Shown here: positions 29,138 to 42,050 of the stretch, piece by piece | Layout of the letters: each line of letters begins with the position of its first letter | Position numbering within the stretch: position 1 is the stretch's first letter | Source: Zygnema cylindricum | Lineage: Eukaryota; Streptophyta; Zygnematophyceae; Zygnematales; Zygnemataceae | Assembly: GCA_037447655.1 (NCBI GenBank) | Contig: JBBHKE010001406.1 | Coordinates: 64,001 to 114,907 of the forward strand | Length of the DNA: 50,907 nucleotides | Direction: 5' to 3' | Position numbers and translations under genes: made by a program | Notes under the pieces: model-generated | Databases searched by the model: none | What the model saw: only the letters and a program-made list of their open reading frames with translations | Told to the model about the DNA's origin: nothing

Positions 29138-30100
29138 TTAGCATTCGCCTGTTTTCCACGTGCCTTTTTTGAGGGTTTTCCCCCCATTTTTTCTCAAGTA
29201 CATAGTTCGTGAAGGCGCCGCCTAAGTGCTTGCTATGTGCACCCTCCGTTAGCTAGGCAGCTATTTAAGCAGAATAAATGTGTAGATGTTATCGTTAATT
29301 AAGTATTTAAATCATTAGTGTAGTAAGGAGTGTGAGAATGAAGAAATAACTTATGTTGTAATGAAAATTCATTATTTACAGAGTAAATTATTTTTGGCTG
29401 ATTGTTTATCTTTTTTGTGTATGTTTCTGTTGTGAGTTGTGTGAGTTTTAACTTATGTTGTAATGAAAACTCATTATTGACATTTTAAATTCCCTTTGAC
29501 TGATTGTTTATCTTTGTTGTGTATGTTTCTGTTGTGAGTTGCGTGAGTTTGTATCTATCTTTCAATCCTTTCATTTTTATCGGAGTGCAATTACTGCTCT
29601 AAAGTGGTACGTGTGTTTACAATGGAAGCAAAAAAAGAAAGGATTTGCAGTATGAACAAATTATAATCTTTTTCACTGTCGTGTATATAACTTTTTCTGA
29701 AGTGTCTAAATAGGATCGTATAAACTATTACCGTATTAGGTAAACGTTTAACATTTATCTTTTAGAAACATTTATTAATTGATTTATTAATTTACATTTA
29801 AACATTTATCTTAACATTTTAAACCCTTCTCTTTTTTAGGCCCCGAATGAGAAGCAGATTCCAAAATATTCATTTTGGAAAAACCTTCCTAAAGAAGGAA
29901 AATACATATTGTCTAACATTAATATGGCTCCTTTGTCGTTTCCCATCACAATGCCACGTGGCACGCCAAAATCAACATCGTCGCCATCTCCTTAGTAATC
30001 GCCATTCTTGGATTCCGCGCCCCGTTACACGGATACACTAGATTACAAAGATATTTTGGCGCCTTCACAAAGTCCAGCGGCAGTTTTTGTTCCCCGGATC

Positions 30101-32534
30101 CCTAAAAAACCCTAAAAAATATCTCAATGGAGAATTTACCAATACAAAACACCAACGTTTAGAATCGAATAATTTTTTTTAGCTCAAATCTCTTAAAGTC
30201 ATATTTTGTAATGCGCAAATTTATAACCAATGAAATTGATTAGTGGATTGTTTTTGAGTCCACCATTGTGGACAACACGATAATATTTTTCAATTGGTGA
30301 TGCGTATTGAAGTGAAATAAAAATGGTTTGAGCTACTAAATATTTAGACAATAATTAACGATCGATAAACATCAGTTTTGGCGCTTACTTGTATCCCACT
30401 GTTGACAATTTTTAATAGTAGATGTTCGTACTATCCCAACGATTGAAAGTGAAAAAGTGTTGACGGATTTTGTTTTTAACATATTTTCTTCAAGGTACTT
30501 CAACGGTTTTATTTCCACCTTTTTAGGGATTTCAGGTAATGTTCTGCATCAGCACATTCTATATCCCTATAATTTTGATATCCAATATTATTGGTTATCG
30601 AATGGCAAATGGGCCCGATGCATCTCTTTGAGAAAGTAATTTTTTTAAAGTTAGGTATGTCCCTACTTGAATACTTTATTGCTAGGTGCTTCCCTTCTTG
30701 TTCATCTTCACACCATGATTTAGTAGAAGTACACCTACGCGTTCGTCGGTTGACCAAGTTGTCGCGTACTCGTCGTGATAGATCATTACAACATAAAACT
30801 GAGTGTAAATGCAAGCGGAAGTTTAAGTGATAAAACACACAAGAGAAAGGTTACATCAAGGAAACCAATATATTCCAAGGAAAAAATTTACATAATTTCC
30901 TCTCGCCCTCAAAGCTTCTAACTCCTCTTAATCATATAAAAGAAAATAATCACTCCCTCGTTAATAATCTCCACTAAACTGTCAACTCCTCGATAAAATT
31001 CACTAAGATGTCATACTCCGTTGATTCCTTGATACACTACAAAGAGGGTCAATGTTAACTCAATTGATAAAAACTCCTCTCTATCTACGCCTCAAATATA
31101 ATCATTGAAAACGTCACGTAACAAAACGAACCAAACCGTACATTTAATGTGCACTAAGCGCCAACCAATGAAACTACGTCAACACGTGAAACAACAAAGT
31201 ACACGAACGTACATTCAAATGTATTCAGTTAGACTCACCAAACTCAGGGTACGTCCCCATGTTTTAAAGTATCTACTTTTCTCTGTCTTTTTGCCCTAAA
31301 ATTAAGGGAACTTTGACAAAAACTTTAGCCGTAAGATAAAATCCTTTTTACCAAAGTAAAGTGAACATCAATTCATACTTTGGATGTACGACGTGTTTGT
31401 CATCATGTGAATGCATTTTGGCGTTTTCCCCTTTTTGACCACGGGGCAAGAGAATCCAGCCCAAAAAAAAGCTTCTTCCAAAATCACCTCGAGGGGGTGA
31501 TTTTAGATTAAGTACCACCCAAACAGCGAATGAAAAATGACCCACGCATGCGCCACAAGAGTGTAAAAATTTTAGGACGAGGGAGAGTCCTCTCTATTTT
31601 TCTCCGTGCCCATCACGCGCATGTACGAAAAAAAATCTACAGGGGTCTCGGACCACCACTTTCATTCATGGGGTCCTTTGCAACATTTTTGCACCGTCGT
31701 CGCCTCTCCCCTCTCCCTCTCACACCATCGCTTTTATCTCACACTTTTTAGAATGAGACACGACAATATTGGTATAAAAAGAAAGATATATTTTTTTATT
31801 ATTTTTGACAAAATGTAGGTTTTTTTTTATGGCAAGTTGAGTGAGAAAAGTAGAAAAAATGAAATCGGAAAACCATGGCGGAAAGTTATTGAATCAGTGA
31901 AGTTGACGTTGTCACAAGTGAGCGCGACGTCACAATATCACCAAACCCTAAACATCTACAATTTCACAAAAATCTAGACCTCTACAATTGTCGTTGTTTT
32001 TGTTGGCATCACTAATCGTCGGAAGTTTTGTAGTATTCAATCGCCACAAGTTGTACCTACGTCTACAATCGTCACCTTTCAAAGTTCCGATTTCATTTTT
32101 TGCATGTAGGCAACGCTCTTCAAAAAAGTACGGAGAATCCTTACTACAGTCCAAAATACTTTATCAAAGAACCACGTACCTTCAATCTCAATAAGGATCA
32201 CGTGCATAGAATGCGCACTGGTTCAAAACAACAAACATACAAAATAATCTTGCAGAATAAAGTACATAGTCTTCTAGAAACATCATTGTTCTCCGTACAC
32301 GACCAAAAGAACGTACGCGAACGAGAACCAAAAAACTCCACGGCAAAGTGAAACAACATCGGCTGTACAAAGTGTACGCCGCAATACAAAAGACAAATCT
32401 TCACATTGAAGCGAAATCGAATCATGTGTCACGATGAGAAATATCGTCAATCTTCGCGGACGCCCGATTCACTCAAATAAACCAACAAACACTTAAATAC
32501 ATGTTAACCAATCAGCCACGAGGCCTAAAATAAT
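30101..32534. other. No gene seen
   Basis: AT-rich sequence, GTAC-rich in parts. An open frame on the minus strand (30838-30509) shows no recognised domain. A lone GGGTACGTCCCCATG near 31247 resembles the PIF-like MITE end. The repeat flank TTAACCAATCAG at about 32505 also occurs right of element B (about 45543). Confidence 0.35.
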
Positions 32535-32539
32535 CTAGC

Positions 32540-33064
32540 TGAAATATAACAAACCAAACAAAATATACAATCAACAATAATGTTCCTCCAAAACATTCAA
32601 TATATTACGCACAAAGCAAATGCAACTCTTTTTTGTTCCTACCTTTTACTTATGACCTTTCTACGCCTCTTTAATATGCTACGCCTCCAAAAGATAAATC
32701 TACCACGAAGTCTCAACAAATATATATGTTACAGAACCGAAAACGCATAAGAGTCAACGTGTCAAAAACATACGACCGACAATTGCGAACCGACTTGAAC
32801 TACACGGTACGACGAGAAAAGTAAACCACAAACTGACTTGAATCACAGGGTACAACTAGAACTTTTGTAAACCGAAACGATTAGACAATTTCCACGTCAC
32901 TTCTTTGGTATTAGTCAAACTTACGTGAAACGAATTGAAACTAACAATCACTTTCCGCGTCACTTCAAACATCTAGCGACGAAACTACTTCTTCGCTGGT
33001 CGTCGCTGCTTTAGCTACGAGAATGTCTCGTCGCTAAATGAGTTCTCAGTATTAAATCCTAACA
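32540..33064 (-). repeat. 3' LTR of element B
   Basis: TG..CA ends; 525 bp; followed inward by the purine-rich tract at 33065-33076. Confidence 0.9.
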
Positions 33065-33316
33065 TTCCCCCTCTTACTGAGATACTCAAAGCTCCCTCTT
33101 ACTCCATGCCTACTAATTTCTTTCCCATTTGATGTACTTCTTTTAATGTTGCTTTGGTTAACATATCAACAGCTTGTTCTTCTGTAGGTCCAAACGCAAA
33201 TTCAACTTCTTTTTCAAAAACCAAATCTCAAACAAAATGCCACTGAATTTAAATGTGTTTAGTGCACTTATGCAAAATAGGATTTTTACTAAGTAAAATG
33301 GATGACATGTTATCAC

Positions 33317-36300
33317 TTAAAATTTGCATGCATTATTTTTGCACTCCAACCTTCGATAGAAATTACTTAATCCACACAACATTTTTTGCAGCATGACATG
33401 CGGCCATATACTCCGCCTCCGTGGATGAAAGTGCCACGGTAGGTTGCAAACGGGAATTCTACGAGATGGCTCTTTCTGCAAGTAAAAACACATATTTGAC
33501 GTAGACCTTCCTATATCATGGTCCTTTCTATAGTCGACATCACAATATCCATAACAACTCAAGCTCTCATTTTTCTTATAAACTATTCCAAGACTAAATG
33601 TTTCTACCAAATACCTAAATATTCTCTTCACTGCCTCCCAATGTAATTTTTTAGGAGTGCCAGAATACCGACTAACCACACTCACTACAGCACTAATTTC
33701 AGGCCTAGTACCAACACATAAATACATCAAGCTACCGACCGCCTCCCTAAACGGAACATCAACCTCGGAACTTTTAACAAAGTTAGAAAGCTTGTCACAA
33801 AGATCAAGAGGAGTTCCTAGTGGCTTACAATCTAAGAACCTAAACCTTTCCCGTACTTCTTTTGCACATTGTTTTTGGCTAAGCTTAATGTCTCTGTTCC
33901 TCCTCCTTTGAATATGAATTCCCACAATGTATTGTGCATCTCTTAAGTATGTAATTCTAAAATGCTTCCGAAATTCAATCTTTAATTCTCTTTGTAAATT
34001 CAAGTTGTGAGAGATGGAGATGAAATCATCTACGTATACACTGAAAATTACCATGTCCCAACCTTCTCCCCGAACATACACTCCACAATTTGCAGTAAGC
34101 CTCCTAAATCCCAAAATAAGTAAAACCTTGTGAAGTTTATGGTTCCACGTTCTTGGTGCCTGCTTTAAACCATACAAAGCCTTCCACAACCTCCATACTT
34201 TACCATTCTTTCCAGGAACTCCTTTTGGAATTTTTATATACACCTATTTCTCTAATTCTCCATTCAAGAAAGTTGTCTCAACATCCATTTGTTATATATA
34301 TGCATTCTTTTGTCGCCGCCATTGCAATAATTGCTTGCAAAGAATCAAACTTAACCACAAGGGGAATAGTCTCTGAATAGTCAATACCCTCCTTTTGCTG
34401 AAAGCCTTTACATACTAAACGCGCCAATTACTTAAGAATTTCTCCTGAGGCTCCCGTCTTTGTCTTGAAAACCCACTTTGAGTCAATTTCTTTCTTACCA
34501 CATGGTAAGTCTACTTCTTCAAAACACCCATTTGCTTTCACATAATTAAACTTCTTTATAAACGCTAGTTTCCAATTCTCTTCCAATCTGTCCGAGTCTC
34601 TAGCTTCTTGATATGATTGAGGATCGGCCAGACGATTTTTTGTAATTGTCTTTCATATGAGAAAGGATTTCGCCTTTCTTTCTCTAAGTTTCGAAATTGC
34701 CCTTTGGTAACTGGTTTGCTTTTTATAAGACTGTCTTGGTGAGAATCGTTAAAGTGCATTCCCTTTCGTTGATCTCTTGGTTCTCTGTAAGTCTTCTGCA
34801 AATTCCTTATCCCTTATCCCAATCAGTGCTCTCAATCTTGTCATCCCTCTCTTTCTCAAAAGGTGTCTTTTTTGATGTCACGTTGTTTGTGTGTGTGGAT
34901 GATTCTCTAATGACCTTGTCTCCCTGTGCTTCGTTGCTCGTGGCTTTAGATTTCGGAGCTTTCTCTAAAGTTTGCTTTACAAATCGCACCTTTTTCCTTG
35001 TCCCTACCTCCTTCAAGTGTTATTCTTCTTCCTCCTCTCCTGTGAATTTCTCATAATGACTCTCTTTCTCGTAATTTTGGGCCTGTTTAGACTCATTAGC
35101 TCCTTTTACCATGCATTCCAAATTTTCGTTGAACTCCACATTTTTAGACTCTTGGACCCTTATAGTAACGGGGTTATAAATCTTATACTGCATTGAGTTC
35201 TCACTGTACTCCACAAAGTATCCTTCCTATGATCGTGCCGCAAACTTCCCCTCTCGATTTCTTTCCTCTATATACCCTATAGCCTCACATCCCCAAATCT
35301 TTAAATATTTTACCGTAGGCGCTTGTCCACTCCAAAATTCCTACGGTGTTTTGTTTCCTAAGGCCGAGTTTATTCTCCGATTGGTGACATGACTAGCCGC
35401 CCTAATTGCCCTTCCCCAAAGACGATATGTGAGTTTATTAGTATAAAGCATTGCCCGCACCATCTCTTGTAATGTCTAATTTTTCCTCTCTGCTATTCCA
35501 TTTGATTGTGGGGAATAAAGAACCGTGAACTGTGGCATAATTCCCGTCTCCTTACTATATTCAACGAAGGCAAAAAAATCTCCTCCACGGTCCGATCGTA
35601 CTGCTTTTACCTACCTCCCACTTTCCCTCCCAGCCACAACTACAAAATCTTTAAATGTCTATAATGCTTCTGACTTTGCTTTTAAAAGATACACCCATGT
35701 CTTCATGCTGAAATCATCAACTATCACCATAATGTATTTATTTTTTCCAATGGTTCCTAGATGTATGGTCACCATAAAGATCTATATGGACTAGATCTAA
35801 AATGTTATTTGCTTTGAATTGGATATCCTTCACCGAATGAGGCTTCCTTTTATGCTTCCTCCTACACATCCGATGACCTTTTCTCATGTCATCACGTCTA
35901 ATCCTCGAACCGCACCGTGACGAATCATCTTTTTGACGTTACTCTCTAAAGTGTGACACATACGATGATGCCACAACGTGAGGTTCTCCTTCTTGACCTC
36001 TGCCTAATGGAGGTGCCCTTATTTATTTGCCTTATTTATTCGCCAACCTATTTGCTGATTTTCTCCAAATCAACATACTTTGGATATTTTCAGTTACCAC
36101 CCTATCTACAAATGGTCATGTTTTACTACTCAAAATGATTCTACCCCCTTCCAAGCATGTGGCTCTTCCACCTTTCCTCTGAAGCTGTGGGACACTTAAA
36201 AGATTAATGCACTTCCTTGGATTTTAAAGCACATTATTAAAACATAATGTATTGACTCTAGTTTTCCCTTTCCTATCTTTTGTAAGTAGATCTAACCGTA

Positions 36301-36681
36301 CTGTTCCCACTGTATCAATAACCATTATTGAACCATTAGCCATTATGATGGATTTTGGTAAAGTGAGTTTTCTAATGTCACTGAATAGTCGATCTGAACA
36401 CATGTGATGTGTAGCACCTGAGTTTATGATCCAATTGTTAAATTTTCCTTAACTCTCCTTGCCTTGTGTGTGAAATAAGATATCCTTTTTTTCCTGTGAT
36501 TCCTCCATGAGTGAAACAAAAAATTCTTGATCCTGTCCCACTTGCCTATCCCCAACAAAATCCCCTTTACCTGATGAACCACTTCCTCCATTTCCTCCGC
36601 CTCTAAATTGTCTCCCTCTGCGATTGTTTCCCTTGTTTTTATAACATCCGAGACGAGTGTGTCCCCGTTTTTGACAAATGT
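33317..36681 (-). pseudogene. Element B pol (protease to RNase H), degraded
   Basis: Minus strand from 36681: the second gag zinc knuckle (CNICQKRGHTRLGC), then a retropepsin site reading NSGATHHM near 36420 where the catalytic Asp of DSGA has become Asn. Next come a degraded integrase zinc region (about 35850), an integrase C-terminal segment (EGYFVEYSENSM, about 35220) and RT. An in-frame stop near 34245 cuts the RT after TTFLNGEL. The longest frame (34243-33317) carries RT with the YVDD catalytic motif (SVYVDDFISIS), the connection region and the start of RNase H. Typical Copia order, no longer functional. Confidence 0.88.
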
Positions 36682-37687
36682 TGCAATTCTGTGTCCTCCA
36701 TTAGACTATAGATTTGAGGAAGCCTCTGGATAGTTGTTAACTAACCCACTTTCTATAGCAACTAGTGCTGCCCAAGCAGATAAGCTAAAAATGTGACTGC
36801 ACCTGTGTGCAGCCTGAACTCCCCTGAGTCTGTAGAAAAAAGAATCTCTGAAAACGCCTAGCCAAGCGATAAGTTATAGGGTGGCAAATATGCCAATTTG
36901 TACAAAATCTTAAAGAGAGAGAGAACCATCTACCTGATTTTCCTAAGTCCTAGTTCCCTCCCACAACCCCTATCTACTGACTGTAAGAACCAATCAGAAC
37001 ATTGTACAGTACCACAAAGTACTACTGCCGATGTACTTTCTATACGGCCTCTGTACAACAAGGCCATTAAGCTGACGCGTGTCCTCTTTTCAGTCGTCCG
37101 TACGTTCCTCGAATTTCTTGCAACCCAATGTTATCTCTCCGCGTGGCGCCAGGTCATGCCACGTCACAAAATGCCTAAGTGACCATTCCGGGATCACGGC
37201 GATGATGTGCACCATTAGATAAATTTTAGTATCTCATCTCAACTGTTAAAATAAATGTCCTACTAATTTGTTTCGTGCGGAATCCTATCCCCACTGTATT
37301 TAACTTGTTCTATGTATCTATGTTTACATTTCCGTTAATCGGAATAACTACCGTACCATTGTTTAAATATATGTCTAACCCTATATACCCTAGCGAACTA
37401 CTACGAAAGACAGGTTAGAGTGAACAGCTACGCCATGCTCTACTGGCCGGAGGTTCGAGTCCTGCCGGACTCAACCTTTTTGTTGAGAGTGACTTAGCTC
37501 ACTCTTTAGTCCTTCATTGGTGGAGCGGAGGCAGCCATGGCTCCACTTTTCTCTCTCTCCCCTTGAGTGACTACAACAAGTATGGGGGATAGAGAGAGAA
37601 GGTGGAGGCTAAATGCCTACGCTTGTCACTCTTTTCTATCTATTTTGACCTAGAAAATACTATTAAAACCTTTAGTTAATTTCAACA
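36682..37687 (-). repeat. 3' LTR of element A
   Basis: 1006 bp. It contains about 67 bp (37259-37325) that the 5' LTR lacks. A tRNA-like stretch with GGTTCGAGTCC lies at about 37412-37471 on the + strand. Confidence 0.88.
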
Positions 37688-40600
37688 CTCCCCTTATTTT
37701 CTAGTCTAGTATTAATTTTTCTTTCAACGCGCATTTTTCCCTACAATACTTTAATTTGGGAGAGGGCATAGGTTTGGTCATTATGTCAGCCACCATTTCT
37801 TCATCAGGTCTATACACAAGATTCAAAATTTTGTTTTCAACTTTTTCTCTTATGAAGCTCAATCTTATGTCCATATGTTTAGCTTTGAAATGATGTTTTG
37901 CGTTGGCTACAATTGCAATTGCAGCTTGATTATCATAAAATGCTTCATGCACTCCCTCTTAATATACCGCAATTCTTGCAACAAGGATTTCACCCACATC
38001 AACTCTTTTACAGCAGAACAAGAGGCCATATACTCAGCCTCTATATTAGACTGAGCAACCACGTTTTGTTGCTTACTACTCCAACAACAAGCACCTTCTC
38101 CCACATACAACACATACCTTAAAGTGCATCTTCTCATGGGTGCATCCCCATAACTAACATCACTCCAAGTAGTGATATCACTGTGCTCCCCTCCCAAATG
38201 CAACCATAACTCTCTAGTTCCTACCACATATCTCATGACTCTCTTGGCTGCCTCCTAGTCTCCTTTTCTATGATCATTAAGACTCCTCTTGAGTACTCTA
38301 ACTGCAGCCGCTATGTGCGGCGTGGTACAATTTATAAAGTATATTAGACTTCCTACAACCTGTCTGTAAAGGATAGACTTCATAAACTCTCTCTAATCTT
38401 GACTCATCTGATCATCTAAGATTATCACTCCTCCTTTTACACTCCCATCACTTACTTTCTTCAAGTCCATGGGAGTGGTATAACTGTTTGTTTTCTCCAT
38501 CTGGAATTTCTCAAGCATATTTCCTATTGCTTCTTTTTGAGTGAGTCTAATGATCCTTTTCCCCTATCACTTTCCATTTGAATTCCCAAAATATATCTTG
38601 CCTCCCCTAAATCCTTCATATCAAATTTGCTTCTAAGATCTTTCTTCAACTTATTGATCTTTTCCAAAGACTTACTAAACACCAGGAGATCATCCATATA
38701 AATTGCAATAAAGATCACACATTCTTAATCTTCAAACATATAGATAGAATGGTCATAGCTGATCCGGGTATATCCTAGACCAGTAAGAAACTCATCTAAT
38801 TTCTTATTCCACTGTCAGGGAGCTTGCTTAAGTGCATATAAGGACTTAAAAAGCCTGCAGTTTTTGCTCTCTTCTCTATTTTCCACAAACACCTCCAGTT
38901 ACCTCATGAAGATTTCTTCCTCTAACTCACCATTGAGGAAGGCGGTCTTAATGTCCATCTGATGTATTTCCAGGTTTTCCGCTGCTGCTAGACTAAGGAG
39001 AATCCATACTGATGGGAACCGAACAACTAGAGCAAAGTTCTCCTCATAGTCAATCCCTTCTTTTTTGGTGAACCGTTTGTTACCAAACAAGGCTTATATC
39101 TTTAATGGTATTACCTGGGTTCAGTTTTAGTTTGAATACCCATTTACAACCAATAGGTTTTCTGTCTGGAGGATAATCTGCTAGCTCCCAAGTATTTGAT
39201 TCTATGATGGAAGCCATCTCATCATTTATGGCTCTAATCCATCTGTCTTTTTCTGGGCTGTTCACTGCCTCCAAGTATGTTTGAGGCACATCAGGTTGAG
39301 ATTGCTTAGTTACCTTACGAGCAACATGTTTCTCTTGTATCCTTTTGCTGCTCCATCTTCCTCCCTCAAACTCTGGAGTTGGAATAGAGGGATTTATTGG
39401 GTTTCTCCTTAATGTCTCATCGTCTCCCCTATCCATGGAAGCTGGGTCCGGTTCCTCCACTTTTGTCTTCTCGAAGTCCATAGGAATATGTGAGGTATCC
39501 AATAGCTCTCCTCTTTCTTGGATCTCCCCTGAATTTGCAATCATAATCTCACTCATGTCCCTTTTCGAAAAATAGAGTTTTCCTCACTTTCAGAATCAAA
39601 CATGATTTCTTATCTTTTTGGTATAAATGAAGGGATCAATTGACTTTCCTTCATCCATGACTACTAGGTGTTTGACCAGAATGATATCTTGCTTTCCTAA
39701 GTCATAGACTCTATATCCCTTGACATCCTCATCATTTCCCACAAAATATCCATGTTTTCCCTTAGCATCAAATTTCCAGTTTTCTTAACCGTATCTAGAC
39801 TGTAAACTTGGCTACCAAATACTTTAAGGTGAGAGATATCCAGTTTCCTTCCAACCCAACTCTCATAAGGTTGCATACCTTTGACTACTGAGGTTAGGAC
39901 TCTATTCTTAATGTAGTTGGCACAGTTTATGGCTTCTGCCCTAAATCTCTTTCCTATTTTCTTTTCAGCCAACATACTCCATACACTATCTCCTAGTGTT
40001 CGGTTTAACCTCTCAGCTACCCCATTTTATGCCGGATTATGTGGTACAGTTTTCTAGTGCTGAACTCCCTCATCTCTCGGGTATTCCTCAAACTGGTTAG
40101 AGGTATATTCTCCCTCATTATCACTCCTTATTCTCTTAATGGGGGTTTCATGCAACTTCTCACTCCTGGTTTTATATTCTTTGAAGCTAACTGGTGTTTC
40201 GGACTTTGTATCTAAGAAGTAGACTCTAGAATATTTGGACCACTCATCAGTAATTGTCAACATATACCTCTTCCCTCCAACTGAGGGTACCCTTGCTGGT
40301 CCCTAGATATATGTGTGGATTAAATCAAATACCTTCTCCCCTCTATATGTGGCGGCTTTAGGAAAAGGAAGTCTGTGAGCCTTTCCTTGGGCACAGCCAC
40401 TACAATCATCCACCATTTCATTGTCGCTGAACTGAATGCCTTCCACTACACCAAGCTTTTTCATTTCCCTCAACCTATCGAAATTCACATGCCCCAACCG
40501 CTTATGCCAAATCATCAACTTTGGGACACCAACATAATAAGCATTCTTCTTTTCATTACTCATGTTAAGCCTAAACATTCCTTAGCTACCCTTATATGCA

Positions 40601-42050
40601 GTGAAGTAAACCTCATCCCCATATTTAGCTGTAAAAACTCCGTTTCTTGTGAAGGTTTCAAATTCTTGGTCATCTAAAACAAATGTAGAGACAAGATTTT
40701 TACTCAGCTGAGGAATATAGAGCACATCTGAGAAAGTGAGTAAAGAAGTCTTACCCTCCACTAAGACTTTTAGATCTACTGATCCCACTAGATTTGTACT
40801 AACCACTCTCCCATCCCCATACTCTATTTCTATAGTAGGGATTTTCCTTAGCTTAGTGAAGAGGTCCTTCTCACGACACATATGCATGGATGCATCTGGT
40901 TAATTATCCATCCTTCCTTTAGAGCTTCTTGAATAGCTCCAAGGGCACACTTCTGTCTCCGACGGATCTCCTTCTCCTCCAAACTCTCGTCAAGAAGAAG
41001 CTCCCTATCCTCCTCTAAGGACTTGTCCTCAGTGTCTCCTGTCACCTTTGTGACCAAAAGTGCATTTTTCTTCCCTCTAGAAGAACCCCCTCCATGAATC
41101 TCTTGGAGCCTCAGCTCTGACAACTTCGCACAATCTGCGATAAAGTGTCCGGACTTTTTGCAAAAATGACATAGGCCTTTGGGGGCCTTGGTCCTCCAGG
41201 CTGAACTCTTTCTCCTTTGTATGGCTTTTATGGATTTGGTCTCCACCTGTCCCCTCCGGCAGCTAGAGCTTGAACACTCTTTCCTCCTATTCAATCTCAA
41301 TCGTGTTCTCTTGCAAAAGTATCATGCGGACAACTGCATTCCACTTCCATGAACTATTAGTCATTTCCTGTACTCGATACACTATATTCTCATACTCGTC
41401 GAGTAACTTCATCATAAGAGTGTTAACCTTCATCTTTATTGTACTTGTCCATCCTGCACTTTCCAACTCCGTATAAAAGCAAGAAAGATCATTACATTAG
41501 TCTAACATCTTTCCACCTTTGTAAGTATAATTTCCCAACTTTTGCTCGGCCAACAAGAGTACTTGAATCATACCAGCTCTATAGATCTCTATCAAACTCA
41601 CCCACAACTCCTTGGCGATGTAAAAGTGAAGGTGGGGAGTTGCCAAAGCTTGTATGAGGTGTCTCATAATGAAGTTCTTTGCAGCCATGTTGGTGTCTTC
41701 CCACATTTGAGTGTGGGTCTTCACGGTCTTCACGATCGCCTCTCCGAGTGTCATGGGAATAGGAGCAATAGGAGTACGAGGTATCTCCTTTCTTTCCCCT
41801 TTTCAGACACACTGCTGTCCTTATCATCTACCTCCTCTGCTGCAGCAGATGTTGCCGCAAAAAACCTTATTCCACCAAATCCCGGTGGTGTTCCCTGAGG
41901 AGGACGTTTCACCTGTCCACTAACAATACCCCAGTATCGTTTTTCACACAAAGCCCCTGTCATCATGGCTTCCTTATAGATATTCCCTGATCCATTGAAG
42001 ATGAGCGCCCTAGAGAGTGGTCCCATAACCTGGAATTCTGTGTCCTCCAT
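37688..42050 (-). pseudogene. Element A gag-pol, degraded
   Basis: Minus strand. The gag frame opens at ATG 42050 inside the LTR (MEDTEFQVMGPL) and continues through LIFNGSGNIYKEAM and CEKRYWGIVSG, the usual Copia gag N-terminus. After a shift come KNFIMRHLIQALATP, the zinc knuckle CHFCKKSGHFIADC (about 41170) and a protease site that has lost DSGA and has a stop (about 40900). Then gag-pre-integrase and the HHCC zinc region (WHKRLGHVNFDRL, CSGCAQGK), the integrase core (IRSDNEGEYTS), RT (PIGCKWVFKLK, HQMDIKTAFLNGEL, YMDDLLVFS) and RNase H (AEYMASCSAVKELMW, ending ADIMTKPM at about 37760). At least six stops or shifts. The full Copia order is kept. Confidence 0.9.

Noticed and set aside
37481-37687. 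A 207-bp direct repeat (also 43663-43868) read as a complete short LTR pair, and 36690-37470 with 42040-42750 read as a second LTR pair
   Set aside because: The two repeats are parts of one ~1-kb LTR; the right copy is split by insert D. The GACGC and AATGT duplications prove this arrangement.
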